NCBI GenBank assembly: GCA_030597995.1
Contig: JAUVQV010000069.1
Coordinates: forward strand, 1-5,911
Source: Candidatus Rokuibacteriota bacterium
Lineage (GTDB): Bacteria > JAUVQV01
Length of the DNA stretch: 5,911 nucleotides
Direction of reading: 5' to 3'
A model generated the notes under the pieces. The model did no database searches. It saw only the letters and a list, made by a program, of their open reading frames with translations, and was not told the origin of the DNA. The translations under genes were made by a program, and so were the position numbers. The stretch's first letter is position 1. Every line of letters begins with the position of its first letter. Of this stretch, positions 1-5,524 are shown piece by piece.

Positions 1-2
1 CG

Positions 3-317
3 GGCTTCAGCCTGGTCGAGCTGGCAGTCATCGTCTCAATTGCCGGCATCATCGCCACCCTGGCCGTCCCTTCTTTCATCGGAGTCATGCCCCGCATCCG
101 GCCCAATAACGACACCTTGAACATTGCGAACCAGATAGCCCTGACGCGGGCCCGGGCCATCGCCAAGAACCAGAAATTTTCAATGCTTTTAAATAAACCG
201 GCAAATCTACTGAGCGGGGTAATTTCCTTGACAGGCCTTCTGGAAAACCATATGATTCTGCTGGGAATTTGTGATTTCAGAGCCTGTGTTTTCAGACAAC
301 CAGGTCGAGGGGGTTGA
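3..317 (+). CDS. Prepilin-type N-terminal motif protein (GspH/FimT-like pseudopilin), 5' partial, probably 3' truncated
   Basis: Reading in frame from base 3 gives GFSLVELAVIVSIAGIIATL, the class III signal of type IV pilins and type II secretion pseudopilins. G is at -1, F at +1 and the conserved E at +5, followed by the hydrophobic helix that anchors the subunit in the inner membrane and packs the pilus core. The segment NQIALTRARAIAKNQKF resembles the amphipathic part of the helix in GspH/FimT minor pilins. The short leader and start codon lie left of the window. From about base 180 the protein no longer looks like the expected beta-rich domain and ends at TGA 315-317, giving about 103 mature residues where I would expect 140-180. 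The last 45 codons fall in AT-rich DNA that contains a promoter for the next gene. I infer a 3'-truncated gene or remnant. The N-terminal assignment is firm; whether the gene is functional is doubtful. Confidence 0.65.
   Translation, partial: GFSLVELAVIVSIAGIIATLAVPSFIGVMPRIRPNNDTLNIANQIALTRARAIAKNQKFSMLLNKPANLLSGVISLTGLLENHMILLGICDFRACVFRQPGRGG
228..256 (+). promoter_or_regulatory. Sigma-70-type promoter for the cpoB-like/LysM unit
   Basis: A perfect -35 hexamer TTGACA (228-233) and a -10 hexamer TATGAT (251-256, one mismatch to TATAAT) are separated by exactly 17 bp. Transcription would start near 263, giving a leader of about 57 nt before the ATG at 320. The element lies in an AT-rich island (about 40% G+C by hand count over 165-284) inside the 3' end of the pilin-like frame. 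It is the best-matching promoter I saw in the window. Confidence 0.75.
275..296 (+). repeat. Two direct TTTCAGA repeats in the leader after the promoter
   Basis: TTTCAGA occurs at 275-281 and 290-296, 15 bp start to start, just downstream of the predicted transcription start. The spacing is not a clean 10-11 bp helical turn. It could be a binding site or chance; no protein can be assigned. Confidence 0.25.
307..313 (+). promoter_or_regulatory. Ribosome binding site that selects ATG 320
   Basis: GAGGGGG ends 6 nt before ATG 320. An in-frame TTG at 314 would sit directly against this motif with no spacing, so ATG 320 is the likelier start. Confidence 0.7.
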
Positions 318-319
318 GA

Positions 320-1045
320 ATGAAAAGCCCACGATTTTACTGGCTCGGACTTGTGCTCCTTCTTACCGGCTGTATGGTGGATCAGAGGGAGTTCGGAACT
401 TTACAGGAGCAGGTCCGGCTCCAGCAGAAGCAAATAGCGGACATCAAGGCCCGGCAGAACCAGCAGGGACTGAAGGTTGAGGCGCTCGGGAACGGATTTA
501 AGATCCTTGGAGCCAAGGCCGAAGACAACGGGAGGCGCATGGACGAACTTGAGGAGCAGCTCCACTCAATGCCCGGAGATTTCCCGCCCGCCCCTTCCCC
601 GTTGACTCACGAAATAACAGAGCCTCCCCCTCCGGATGAGACCCGGCCCCCTTCTGCCGTACGTCCTCCGCCGAAAGCCGAGGACCTCTACAGTTCTGCG
701 TTAAAGAACTTTTCTCAGGAGAAATACGAGGCTGCCGTGCTCGGCTTTGAAGAATTCGTGGCCAATTTCTCTGACCACGACCTGGCGGACAACGCCCAAT
801 ACTGGATCGGTGAATGCTACTATTCGCGCAAAGAGTTCGGGAAGGCGGCAGCAGAGTTCGCCAAGGTCGAGATACTTTTCCCGCGCGGAAACAAATTGGC
901 CGCGGCCCTCTTTAAAATGGGCCTGGCGCTCAAGGAATTGGGCCGGGATCAGGAGGCCCAGGTTGCTATGGAGAAGGTCGTGAGTAAGCACGCACGGTCA
1001 GAGGAAGCTGGCAAAGCAGTGGAAAAGCTTTCCGAGTGGCAGTAG
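320..1045 (+). CDS. cpoB: CpoB/YbgF-like TPR lipoprotein (Tol-Pal associated cell division coordinator family)
   Basis: The product has 241 residues. Residues 1-18 form a lipoprotein signal peptide with lipobox L-T-G-C, so lipidation is predicted at C18. Residues 22-84 are charged and Gln/Leu-rich, consistent with the trimerising coiled coil of YbgF/CpoB. A Pro-rich linker spans about 85-119. Residues 120-238 match the family's C-terminal TPR block, with signature stretches such as DNAQYWIGECYY and AAALFKMGLALKELG. In E. coli the homologue is a soluble periplasmic protein that links peptidoglycan synthesis by PBP1B to Tol-Pal-driven outer-membrane constriction. A lipidated form would be membrane-anchored. 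No tol or pal gene is visible, but the region upstream is cut off. The gene lies directly after a strong promoter and 57 bp before the LysM gene on the same strand, so co-transcription is likely. Family assignment is strong; equivalence to E. coli CpoB function is inferred. Confidence 0.85.
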   Translation: MKSPRFYWLGLVLLLTGCMVDQREFGTLQEQVRLQQKQIADIKARQNQQGLKVEALGNGFKILGAKAEDNGRRMDELEEQLHSMPGDFPPAPSPLTHEITEPPPPDETRPPSAVRPPPKAEDLYSSALKNFSQEKYEAAVLGFEEFVANFSDHDLADNAQYWIGECYYSRKEFGKAAAEFAKVEILFPRGNKLAAALFKMGLALKELGRDQEAQVAMEKVVSKHARSEEAGKAVEKLSEWQ

Positions 1046-1088
1046 CAACAGCGGCCAGAATGGTCCTGGTGAAGACAACCCAGAAAGC

Positions 1089-1094
1089 GAGGTG
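1089..1094 (+). promoter_or_regulatory. Ribosome binding site for the LysM gene
   Basis: GAGGTG lies 8 nt before ATG 1103, within a purine-rich stretch at 1085-1096. It supports that start and translation from a transcript shared with the upstream lipoprotein gene. Confidence 0.6.
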
Positions 1095-1102
1095 AGTGTT
1101 TC

Positions 1103-2164
1103 ATGAAACGGAAAATCAACATTGCGAGGCTGGTTTCCCTTTTCGCGATTCTGGTCCTGGTGTCCGGACTCGGAGCGGGCATGGCGTCCGCGGCAGAATC
1201 GTACAAGGTCTACATAGTACAGCCGGGTGACACACTTTCCGGGATTGCCGGGCAGCTTCTCGGTGACGTCGATCGGTGGAGGGAAATCCTGAGACAGAAT
1301 CCCCAAGTCACCGCCCCCGACATGATCTATCCCGGCGACACCCTGACCCTTCCCATACCCGAGCCGGCCGCCCCGAAGGTGGTGTTCGCAGTCCGACAAG
1401 AGGTGGTCGCCCCCCCCCCGCCCCCCCCCCGCCCAGCAGCAGCCGCCGATTCACTCCGCGGTGAGGAAATAGAAGAACCGCCGCTCCCGGTAGAAAGGGT
1501 AAAACACATCCCGGTGATCAGCCACGCGCTCTATCGGACGGCGGGATACATCTCCACCGAGTTGCCGGAAACCGCTATCGTCGCCTCGGTCGCGGACCGG
1601 GAATCCATGGGGGAAGGCGACGAGGTCGTGATTAACCTCTCCGCCGACAAGGGAGCCAGGTATACCGTAGTCCGTCCGACGCAACCGGTGTACCACCCTA
1701 AAAGTGGGGTTTTTCTCGGCTGGGTGATCAGGATCCTGGGTAGTGCCGAGGTCACCTGTCCCGGTCCCCGGTGTTCGATGGCCGTCCTCGGGCGCACGAA
1801 CGACTACGTTGCGGTGGGAGATCTCCTGATACCTTTCGACCCCGATGATGTCCTTGAGGAAAACGTCCTCGGTCCCAGAGCGACAGAAATGTGCCTGCAG
1901 GCAAAGGAAGAAGACGCCACCATTGTGGCCTCCCAGGAGGCCTTGATAATTTCCGGGGAGGGGAACATCGTCTTTCTGGACAAGGGGCGCGTTGATGGGG
2001 TGACCCCGGGACATCAGTTTGTTGTGTATCGAAAGGTGGCCCCGGAAAGTTATGCCTTGGTCGGTCAGCTGCAGGTTCTGCGGGCCCAGGAGCGGACGAG
2101 CACGGCCCTGATAACCAGCTCCCTCCAGGAGTTTCAGGTCGAGGATCAGGCGCAGGCTATGTGA
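1103..2164 (+). CDS. Exported LysM-domain protein with Pro-rich linker and two similar C-terminal segments
   Basis: The product has 353 residues. Residues 1-30 form a Sec signal peptide (basic KRK start, hydrophobic core, A-S-A before the likely cleavage site). Residues 37-84 are one LysM domain (start YIVQPGDTLSGIA, end IYPGDTLTLP), which binds glycan strands of peptidoglycan. A linker of about 85-133 includes six consecutive prolines (104-109) encoded by the poly-C tract. The rest appears to hold two related segments, about 170-245 and 285-346. Each begins G-E-G, has a short strand with R or Y before a turn, a V/L-G-W/Q turn, then a hydrophobic strand and an acidic turn. This layout recalls LysM proteins of deltaproteobacteria whose C-terminal part resembles the FlgT C-terminal fold; that comparison is from memory. 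C219 and C224 (CPGPRC) could form a disulfide. There is no hydrolase motif, so a structural or scaffold role in the periplasm is more likely than an enzyme. Exact function unknown. Confidence 0.85.
   Translation: MKRKINIARLVSLFAILVLVSGLGAGMASAAESYKVYIVQPGDTLSGIAGQLLGDVDRWREILRQNPQVTAPDMIYPGDTLTLPIPEPAAPKVVFAVRQEVVAPPPPPPRPAAAADSLRGEEIEEPPLPVERVKHIPVISHALYRTAGYISTELPETAIVASVADRESMGEGDEVVINLSADKGARYTVVRPTQPVYHPKSGVFLGWVIRILGSAEVTCPGPRCSMAVLGRTNDYVAVGDLLIPFDPDDVLEENVLGPRATEMCLQAKEEDATIVASQEALIISGEGNIVFLDKGRVDGVTPGHQFVVYRKVAPESYALVGQLQVLRAQERTSTALITSSLQEFQVEDQAQAM
1410..1433 (+). repeat. Poly-C tract C10-G-C10-G-CCC within the LysM gene
   Basis: Ten C residues (1410-1419), G1420, ten C residues (1421-1430), G1431, then more C. 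It encodes the Pro stretch of the linker. The frame is open on both sides, so the count as given keeps the gene intact. Such tracts are prone to length change by slippage and to sequencing error, and the - strand G10-C-G10 could form a G-quadruplex. Confidence 0.9.
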
Positions 2165-2174
2165 GGACCCGACG

Positions 2175-2651
2175 CTACGGGGACCTGCGGCGGCGATAGG
2201 CCGACAGACGCAACCTGCGGAAGGCCTCCCTCAGTTCGGAGTCGGGAATCCCGGATGATTCCTCTTCCAGGGCGCGCAGGAACTCAAGGCTCGGCGGAGG
2301 GCAGCTTGGGGGTGGAGCGTCCTCGCTCGTAGAGGAAGCCTCGATCTTCCCGGTGACGAAGAAAAGATCGGTAACAACGTCGTCTCCAAGGAGGTTGGCG
2401 AAACGAGTCAGGAGGTCTTTTTTCAGAAAAGAGAGTTGCTGTGTCCAGGATGAGCTGTCGGTTTTTACGGTGAGCCTCCTGTTTTTCATGAGCACGGGCT
2501 GGGCCTTGGCCGCGATCTGCGGGCCGACCACCTCAGTCCAGCGTGTAAAGACCTCCTGCTCCCTCAACCCCTTTTCCCATCCCAGGGAGCGGAGTTGCCG
2601 CTGAAGGATTTCACCCACTGCGATTGGGCCCGGGGGTCCATTCCTTTTCAC
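2175..2651 (-). CDS. DUF721 (DciA-like) protein
   Basis: The product has 158 residues and begins at GTG (complement of 2649-2651); no strong Shine-Dalgarno motif is visible before it, so the exact start is less certain. The DUF721 pattern is clear: an N-terminal helix with GEILQRQL (13-20), the core W-T-E-V-V-G-P-Q-I-A (38-47), P52 followed by a basic strand R-R-L-T-V-K (58-63), then S-S-W-T-Q-Q-L (67-73), a Leu-rich helix to L88, and a strand at about 92-101. Residues 103-158 form a low-complexity, Pro/Ser/Glu-rich then Arg-rich tail. DUF721 includes DciA, the ancestral loader of the replicative helicase DnaB. Whether this member does that job cannot be decided from sequence. It converges on the LysM gene (10 bp between stop codons) and diverges from nadA. 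Confidence 0.85.
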   Translation of the reverse strand: MKRNGPPGPIAVGEILQRQLRSLGWEKGLREQEVFTRWTEVVGPQIAAKAQPVLMKNRRLTVKTDSSSWTQQLSFLKKDLLTRFANLLGDDVVTDLFFVTGKIEASSTSEDAPPPSCPPPSLEFLRALEEESSGIPDSELREAFRRLRLSAYRRRRSP

Positions 2652-2684
2652 AGGGTCAGTGTAAATCCGACCGTGCTGTGAGGC

Positions 2685-2696
2685 AAGGGGAAAGGG
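2685..2696 (+). promoter_or_regulatory. Ribosome binding site that selects GTG 2699 for nadA
   Basis: The purine stretch AAGGGGAAAGGG includes AGGGG 8 nt before GTG 2699. An in-frame TTG at 2624 would place the start inside the divergent DUF721 gene and add 25 residues unlike NadA, so it is rejected. Confidence 0.65.
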
Positions 2697-2698
2697 TC

Positions 2699-3613
2699 GT
2701 GACGAAAAATGAAGAAAGGTTGTGCCGGAACATCAGGAACCTGGCCAGGGAAAAGCGGGCCCTGATACTGGCTCACAATTACCAGCGCTACGAGGTCCAG
2801 CTGGCAGCCGACCTGGTCGGTGATTCGCTGGGCCTGAGTGCTCAGGCGGCCCGGACTCCGGCCCGGATGATTGTCTTTTGCGGGGTCTACTTCATGGCCG
2901 AGAGCGCCAGTATACTCTCCCCGAAAAAAAAGGTGGTCATGCCGGTACTGGAGGCGGGTTGTCCGCTGGCCGACACCCTGAACGTGGAGGCCCTTTCAAG
3001 ATTGAAGGGGGCCCACCCGGGGGCAACCGTGGTCTGCTACATCAACACCACGGCGGCCATAAAGGCCGAGAGCGATATATGCTGCACCTCGGCGACCATG
3101 GTGCAGGTGGTGAAGTCTCGACCGGAGAAAAAGGTGATTTTCATCCCGGATCAGAACATGGGACGCTACCTCCAGACCAAGGTCTCCAAAGACCTTGTTC
3201 TTTGGAAAGGGGTCTGCCCCACCCATCACCGCCTTCGAGCGGAGCCTGTCCGGGAAGCCCGGGACAGACATCCCGAGGCCGCGTTCATCGCCCATCCCGA
3301 GTGCCGCCCGGAGGTCCTGGAGCTGGCCCAGGAGGTCCGTTCCACCACCGGCTTTTTCCGTTTCGCCCGCGAGAGCACGGCGCGGGAGTTCATCGTGGGA
3401 ACCGAAACCGGAGTCCTTCCGCGGCTGCGGGCGGAGAATCCGGGAAAGGTCTTTTACCCCGCCTCCGAGGAGATGATATGTCCCAACATGAAGCTGACAA
3501 CCCTGGAAGATGTCCTCGAGGTTCTGGAAACGGAGGACAACACCGTCGAGGTCCGGGAAGAAGTGAGATCCCGGGCCGCAGTGGCTCTGGAACGGATGCT
3601 GACCGTGGGATGA
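2699..3613 (+). CDS. nadA: Quinolinate synthase NadA
   Basis: The product has 304 residues from GTG 2699, the usual size of short NadA proteins. NadA condenses iminoaspartate (from NadB) with dihydroxyacetone phosphate to quinolinate, the NAD precursor, using a [4Fe-4S] cluster held by three cysteines. The expected ligands are present, one per pseudo-repeat domain: C88 (AGCPLAD), C173 (GVCPTHH) and C261 (ICPNMKL). Active-site motifs are also visible: AHNYQ (25-29), D-S-L-G (42-45), Y-I-N (114-116), T-S (130-131), PDQNMGRYL (150-158), HPEC (199-202) and S-T-T-G (215-218). One oddity is TSATM at 130-134 where many family members have TSANA. The gene starts 47 bp from the divergent DUF721 start, and neither nadB nor nadC is in the window. 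A hairpin overlaps its stop codon. The call is secure. Confidence 0.96.
   Translation: MTKNEERLCRNIRNLAREKRALILAHNYQRYEVQLAADLVGDSLGLSAQAARTPARMIVFCGVYFMAESASILSPKKKVVMPVLEAGCPLADTLNVEALSRLKGAHPGATVVCYINTTAAIKAESDICCTSATMVQVVKSRPEKKVIFIPDQNMGRYLQTKVSKDLVLWKGVCPTHHRLRAEPVREARDRHPEAAFIAHPECRPEVLELAQEVRSTTGFFRFARESTAREFIVGTETGVLPRLRAENPGKVFYPASEEMICPNMKLTTLEDVLEVLETEDNTVEVREEVRSRAAVALERMLTVG
2924..2931 (+). repeat. A8 tract in nadA in slippery-heptamer register
   Basis: Codons 76-78 read AAA AAA AAG, so the last seven bases form A AAA AAG in the register known from dnaX -1 frameshifting. The frame is intact through it. Probably just three lysines, but it is a possible slippage site. Confidence 0.6.
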
Positions 3614-3650
3614 GCCGGCCGCAAGCCCCCGTTCCGCGCGGCGCTCATTT
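3611..3650 (+). terminator. Putative intrinsic terminator of nadA, stem overlapping the stop codon
   Basis: TGAGC (3611-3615) pairs with GCTCA (3643-3647), and GCCGC (3618-3622) pairs with GCGGC (3638-3642). This makes a 10-bp GC-rich stem with a 2-nt bulge (3616-3617) and a 15-nt loop. Only TTT (3648-3650) follows before GAC, so the U tract is short and termination may be partial. The nadA TGA is the first part of the stem. Confidence 0.45.
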
Positions 3651-3678
3651 GACTTATCGCCGAAAATGGTAGTATATT
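3649..3678 (+). promoter_or_regulatory. serS: Sigma-70-type promoter for serS
   Basis: The -35 box TTGACT (3649-3654) and -10 box TATATT (3673-3678) are separated by 18 bp; GTATAT at 3672-3677 would give 17 bp. Transcription would begin near 3685, about 27 nt before ATG 3712. The -35 box shares bases with the T run after the nadA hairpin. The stretch is AT-rich compared with the flanking genes. Confidence 0.6.
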
Positions 3679-3711
3679 TCCATCCTTTATTAGCGAAGTG
3701 TGGGTGTAATA

Positions 3712-5037
3712 ATGCTTGATCTCAAGTATGTCCGGGAACACATCGACGAACTCCAGGATAAAATCCTGGCCCGGGGGCTGGACATCGATCTGGCACCGAT
3801 CAAGAAACTGGAGACCGAGCACCGTCTCCTGTTGAGGAAGGTCGAGGAGTTGCGACAGCGACGGAACCTCGCCTCAAAGGAGATCGCCGCCCGGAAAACG
3901 AAAGGGCAGGAGGCAAAAAACGATATCCTGGCGATGCGGGAGGTGTCCCGTCAGATCAGGGATTTGGAAGTGAGAAAGCGGGAGTGCGAGGAGGCCCTCC
4001 AGGGGCAGCTCCAGCTCCTGCCCAACATACACCACTCCTCGGTACCTCAAGGGAACAGCGAGGAGGACAACGCCGAGGTCCGGCGCCGGGGTGGACCTCC
4101 GGACCTCGGTTTCCCTCCCCGGCCGCACTGGGAAGTTGGGGAAGAGCTCGGGGTGCTGGACTTCGCCCGGGCATCCAAGGTGGCCGGTGCGCGCTTTGCC
4201 CTTTACTGGGACCTGGGGGCGCGCCTGGAGCGGGCCCTGATCAATTTTATGCTGGACCTGCATGTGCAAAAGCGGGGATACCGAGAGGTGCTGCCGCCAT
4301 TCATGACCAACGGTGAAAGCCTCTTTGGGACCGGCCAACTCCCGAAGTTCGCGAACGATCTCTTTCGGGTGGAGGGGGGGTATTATCTGGTCCCGACGGC
4401 CGAGGTGCCGTTGACCAACATCCATCGGGGGGAGATCCTGGAGGGGGAGCAGCTGCCTCTGAAATACGCCGCCTACACCCCTTGTTTTCGCCGCGAGGCC
4501 GGCTCCTATGGGAAAGATACGCGGGGCCTGACCCGACAACACCAGTTCAACAAGGTGGAGTTGGTCAAGTTTGTAGAGCCGCAGGACTCTTACGAAGAGT
4601 TGGAGTCTCTGGTGGCGGATGCCGAGGAAGTTCTCATTCGTCTCGATGTCCCCTACCGGGTAGTGGTCCTCTGCACCGGGGACCTGGGTTTCACGGCCGC
4701 CAAGACCTACGACCTGGAGGTGTGGATGCCCGGGCAGGGACGCTACCGGGAGATTTCCTCCTGCAGCAACTTCTTGGATTACCAGGCCCGCCGAGCCAAC
4801 ATCCGCTTCCGGAGATCCCCCAAGGCCAAACCTGAATATGTGCATACCCTCAACGGTTCCGGTCTGGCAGTGGGGCGGACGGTGGCGGCTATCCTGGAGA
4901 ACTTCCAGCGCGAGGACGGCTCTGTGACGGTCCCCCTTCCCCTGATCAGCTACCTGGGAGGGGTCAAGGTTCTCGAGTCCCGGGAGTCGGCGGTGTTGCA
5001 AAGAGCTGGAAAAGGGGAAGCCGGCCGGGAATCGTGA
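3712..5037 (+). CDS. serS: Seryl-tRNA synthetase (class II)
   Basis: The product has 441 residues. SerRS activates serine with ATP and charges tRNA-Ser in the cytoplasm. The start [10 protein letters not shown] is typical of bacterial SerRS, which favours ATG 3712 over an in-frame GTG at 3700 even though the ribosome binding site is weak. Residues of about 28-110 are a long charged, Arg/Glu/Leu-rich antiparallel coiled coil, the arm that contacts the long variable loop of tRNA-Ser. The catalytic core includes TAEVPLTN (229-236), class II motif 2 FRREAG with the following [17 protein letters not shown] (259-283), the [16 protein letters not shown] block, and motif 3 [10 protein letters not shown] (381-390). 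The last 15-20 residues, from about LESRESAV onward, look like a variable tail that makes it slightly longer than the roughly 430 residues of E. coli SerS. Two serine tRNA genes follow on the same strand. The call is secure. Confidence 0.98.
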   Translation: MLDLKYVREHIDELQDKILARGLDIDLAPIKKLETEHRLLLRKVEELRQRRNLASKEIAARKTKGQEAKNDILAMREVSRQIRDLEVRKRECEEALQGQLQLLPNIHHSSVPQGNSEEDNAEVRRRGGPPDLGFPPRPHWEVGEELGVLDFARASKVAGARFALYWDLGARLERALINFMLDLHVQKRGYREVLPPFMTNGESLFGTGQLPKFANDLFRVEGGYYLVPTAEVPLTNIHRGEILEGEQLPLKYAAYTPCFRREAGSYGKDTRGLTRQHQFNKVELVKFVEPQDSYEELESLVADAEEVLIRLDVPYRVVVLCTGDLGFTAAKTYDLEVWMPGQGRYREISSCSNFLDYQARRANIRFRRSPKAKPEYVHTLNGSGLAVGRTVAAILENFQREDGSVTVPLPLISYLGGVKVLESRESAVLQRAGKGEAGRES

Positions 5038-5148
5038 TGGCAGTTGTCTGCGAACTACCGGGAGGGGGATACTTGCCTGAAACTGTATCTCACGCGAAGC
5101 CGGCCCTTCCTCCCGGACCGGCAGGAGGCTTGCCCATTGTGCGCTGTA

Positions 5149-5241
5149 GGAGGGATGGCCGAGAGGTCGAAGGCGGCGGTCTTGAAAACCGTTGTCCCGT
5201 GATGAGCGGGACCGTGGGTTCGAATCCTACTCCCTCCGCCA
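5149..5241 (+). tRNA. tRNA-Ser (anticodon UGA)
   Basis: This is a 93-nt class II tRNA with an encoded CCA end (5239-5241) and discriminator G5238. The acceptor stem GGAGGGA (5149-5155) pairs with TCCCTCC (5231-5237). The anticodon loop CTTGAAA (5181-5187) carries TGA at 5183-5185 and reads UCN codons. A long variable arm with a GTCCCG/CGGGAC stem is the serine identity feature recognised by SerRS. The T loop GTTCGAATC is canonical. It lies 111 bp after serS with no convincing terminator between them, so co-transcription is possible. Confidence 0.97.
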
Positions 5242-5274
5242 GAAAGTGAACGATTTGGAGCGGCATGCACAACA

Positions 5275-5290
5275 GTGACCACAGGGTCAC
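5275..5290 (+). other. Small perfect hairpin between the two tRNA-Ser genes
   Basis: GTGACC (5275-5280) and GGTCAC (5285-5290) form a 6-bp perfect stem with a 4-nt loop. No T run follows, so it is not an intrinsic terminator. In a joint tRNA precursor it could be a processing or stability structure; this is speculative. The rest of the 141-bp spacer (5242-5382) holds nothing I can identify. Confidence 0.3.
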
Positions 5291-5382
5291 GGGACACCGC
5301 GGACCGAGGCCCGCCGAGGTCGAGGAAGCAACACAAGATATGCGATAGTAAGAAGACCTGTATAGCCATGATTCAGTGGTGA

Positions 5383-5475
5383 GGAGAGGTGGCCGAGTTG
5401 GCTGAAGGCATCCGCCTGCTAAGCGGTTGTCCTGGGTAACCGGGACCCCGGGTTCGAATCCCGGCCTCTCCGCCA
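5383..5475 (+). tRNA. tRNA-Ser (anticodon GCU)
   Basis: This is a 93-nt class II tRNA with encoded CCA (5473-5475) and discriminator G5472. The acceptor stem GGAGAGG (5383-5389) pairs with CCTCTCC (5465-5471). The anticodon stem TCCGC/GCGGT encloses the loop CTGCTAA (5416-5422) with GCT at 5418-5420, reading AGC/AGU. A long variable arm and the canonical T loop GTTCGAATC are present. Together with the UGA tRNA it covers AGY and much of the UCN serine codon box; further serine tRNAs for UCN codons are probably elsewhere. Confidence 0.97.
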
Positions 5476-5524
5476 AAGCCTTCATTGAAAAGCAGTGAGT
5501 GCCGGAGAAAGGGGGAAACGCGTG

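Noticed and set aside
271..480. 69-codon frame overlapping the pilin end and the lipoprotein start
   Set aside because: Overlaps the signal peptide region of a certain lipoprotein gene; low-complexity translation.
1451..2014. 187-codon open frame on the - strand opposite the LysM gene
   Set aside because: Lies wholly opposite a well-supported gene; Arg/Gly/His-rich shadow composition.
2164..2186. Imperfect hairpin between the convergent LysM and DUF721 stop codons
   Set aside because: Only two 3-bp helices around mismatches and no T run on either strand; too weak to call a terminator.
2878..3672. 264-codon open frame overlapping nadA in the -1 frame
   Set aside because: Composition (Gly/Arg/Pro/His-rich) is that of a GC-rich shadow frame, with no domain; nadA is certain in the other frame.
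3874..5001. 375-codon open frame on the - strand opposite serS
   Set aside because: Mirror frame of a high-GC coding sequence; no ribosome binding site or recognisable motif, and serS is certain.
5097..5131. Inverted repeats AAGCC/GGCTT and GCCGG/CCGGC between serS and the first tRNA
   Set aside because: Competing short stems with large loops and no T run; not supportable as terminator or riboswitch.
5265..5348. 27-residue frame between the tRNAs (MHNSDHRV start) with a GGAG four bases upstream
   Set aside because: Short spacing, no hydrophobic or recognisable content, and the hairpin lies inside it; chance is likelier.
5034..5485. Short open frames on both strands across the two tRNA genes
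   Set aside because: They translate tRNA sequence; peptides such as GFEPTVP are familiar false products of the tRNA T arm read backwards.
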